DNA from: Ekhidna lutea
Lineage (GTDB): Bacteria > Bacteroidota > Bacteroidia > Cytophagales > Cyclobacteriaceae
Direction of reading: 5' to 3'
NCBI RefSeq assembly: GCF_900188325.1
Contig: NZ_FZPD01000002.1
Span: 682,001 to 746,000, forward strand
DNA: 64,000 bases
Below, one piece after another: positions 63,470 to 64,000 of the stretch. The notes beneath the pieces were generated by a model. That model was not told where the DNA came from and made no database searches. It saw only the letters and a list, made by a program, of their open reading frames with translations. The stretch's first letter is position 1. Each line of letters opens with the position of its first letter. Made by a program: the position numbers and the translations under genes.

Positions 63470-64000
63470 ATATCTCATTTATCATTCTAGTCTATAATGA
63501 TTCAGGTTCACTTCCTTCTTTACTAGCTCAACTCGATCAAACGCTAAAATCCAATTTCAATAACTATGAAATAATTGCTGTGAATGATTGTAGTACTGAT
63601 AAATCTGAAGAAGTACTAAAGTCTCTACAAAGTCACTATCCATTTTTACGTATACATACCAACCAAAAGAACCTGAATGTTGGAGGTGCTTTCCAACAAG
63701 GTGTTGCCATTTGCAAATACGAATATATAGGCTATACCGATGGTGACTTTCAATATGACATGCGAGATATCACGAAATATTGTGAATATCTTCCTGAATA
63801 TCACATTTTAACAGGCTATCGATTCAACCGTAAAGATTCCGTATATCGAAAAATTGCTTCAACCTTTTTTAATCATCTGATTACAACATTTTTTCAGTTA
63901 AAACTAAAAGATGTCAATTCCGGACTCAAAATATTTGATTCACAAAAGTTAAAGGCTATAGGTAGCTGGAGCACTGGCGCTTCTTATGATTTAGAGATTA
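63466..64000 (+). CDS. GT2-family glycosyltransferase (5' part, runs off the window)
   Basis: An ATG at 63466 opens a frame to the window edge, giving 178 residues. NISFIILVYNDSGSLPSLL, then IIAVNDCSTDKS, then a YTDGDFQYDMRDI segment with the DxD-equivalent define a GT2/DPM1-like transferase. The amphipathic segment near FFNHLITTFFQ suggests membrane association. It overlaps the Kelch gene by 4 nt, so the pair plus downstream genes form a glycan operon. Confidence 0.88.
   Translation, partial: MNISFIILVYNDSGSLPSLLAQLDQTLKSNFNNYEIIAVNDCSTDKSEEVLKSLQSHYPFLRIHTNQKNLNVGGAFQQGVAICKYEYIGYTDGDFQYDMRDITKYCEYLPEYHILTGYRFNRKDSVYRKIASTFFNHLITTFFQLKLKDVNSGLKIFDSQKLKAIGSWSTGASYDLEI

Overview
The window looks like chromosomal DNA of a marine-type Bacteroidota, most likely a Cytophagales relative. 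The grounds are two proteins ending in type IX secretion (T9SS) sorting domains, Bacteroidota families such as DUF6089, DUF4251 and DUF4920, LytS/LytTR and RprXY-like two-component pairs, PadR plus prefix-domain FtsX permeases, weak Shine-Dalgarno signals, a few TAnnTTTG-type promoter motifs and moderately low GC judged by eye. The genus assignment is inference. I found no rRNA, tRNA, CRISPR array, insertion sequence or prophage.

Layout. 1-2392: the 5' end of a secreted solute-binding protein gene diverges from a TetR regulator / ABC1-AarF kinase pair, with a long dyad (332-360) between them. 2398-17812: a minus-strand surface-protein locus with a 4933-residue T9SS protein (LamG, beta-helix, three BspA-type cassettes, plant-type LRRs, Ig-like, nine 78-residue repeats, cadherin-like, sorting domain) followed by a miniature sibling. 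18007-24991: housekeeping genes (NhaC antiporter, RNase D-like exonuclease, small proteins, DksA-like zinc finger, Dph6-like ATPase, ABC exporter). 24995-29473: a LytS/LytTR pair divergent from a serine hydrolase / CPBP protease operon. 29569-34798: a secreted esterase, a small lipoprotein, a dispersed-repeat patch and a PadR-controlled FtsX-type permease.

34892-40999 is the most interesting block. Five tightly overlapping minus-strand genes encode a periplasmic tandem rhodanese, two half-size YeeE/YedE sulfur transporters, a membrane-anchored rhodanese that lacks the usual catalytic Cys but ends in Cys, and a class-V aminotransferase resembling cysteine desulfurases. Diverging from them is a histidine kinase with periplasmic cysteines and its OmpR-type regulator. 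The 158-bp gap carries six GTTAA/CTTAA motifs spaced about one helical turn apart. I infer a regulated pathway that takes sulfane sulfur from the periplasm to a cytoplasmic PLP enzyme.

41036-50617: fatty-acid hydroxylase, ArfB, outer-membrane barrel, a PglE/PglC-like sugar pair, penicillin acylase, DUF4920 lipoprotein, a tiny Gly-tailed lipoprotein beside a periplasmic TPR protein, and an XRE regulator. 50771-54120: a quinone oxidoreductase divergent from an arsenosugar-type AhpD-like / ArsS pair and a cytosolic solute-binding-like protein. 54199-57901: a pentapeptide-repeat protein, two tandem membrane proteins that keep a histidine-kinase H-box but have no ATPase domain, and a DUF4251 protein. 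57992-64000: an AddB-like Fe-S nuclease, then an AT-rich glycan or envelope region (GT-C-like protein, Kelch protein, GT2 glycosyltransferase running off the right edge).
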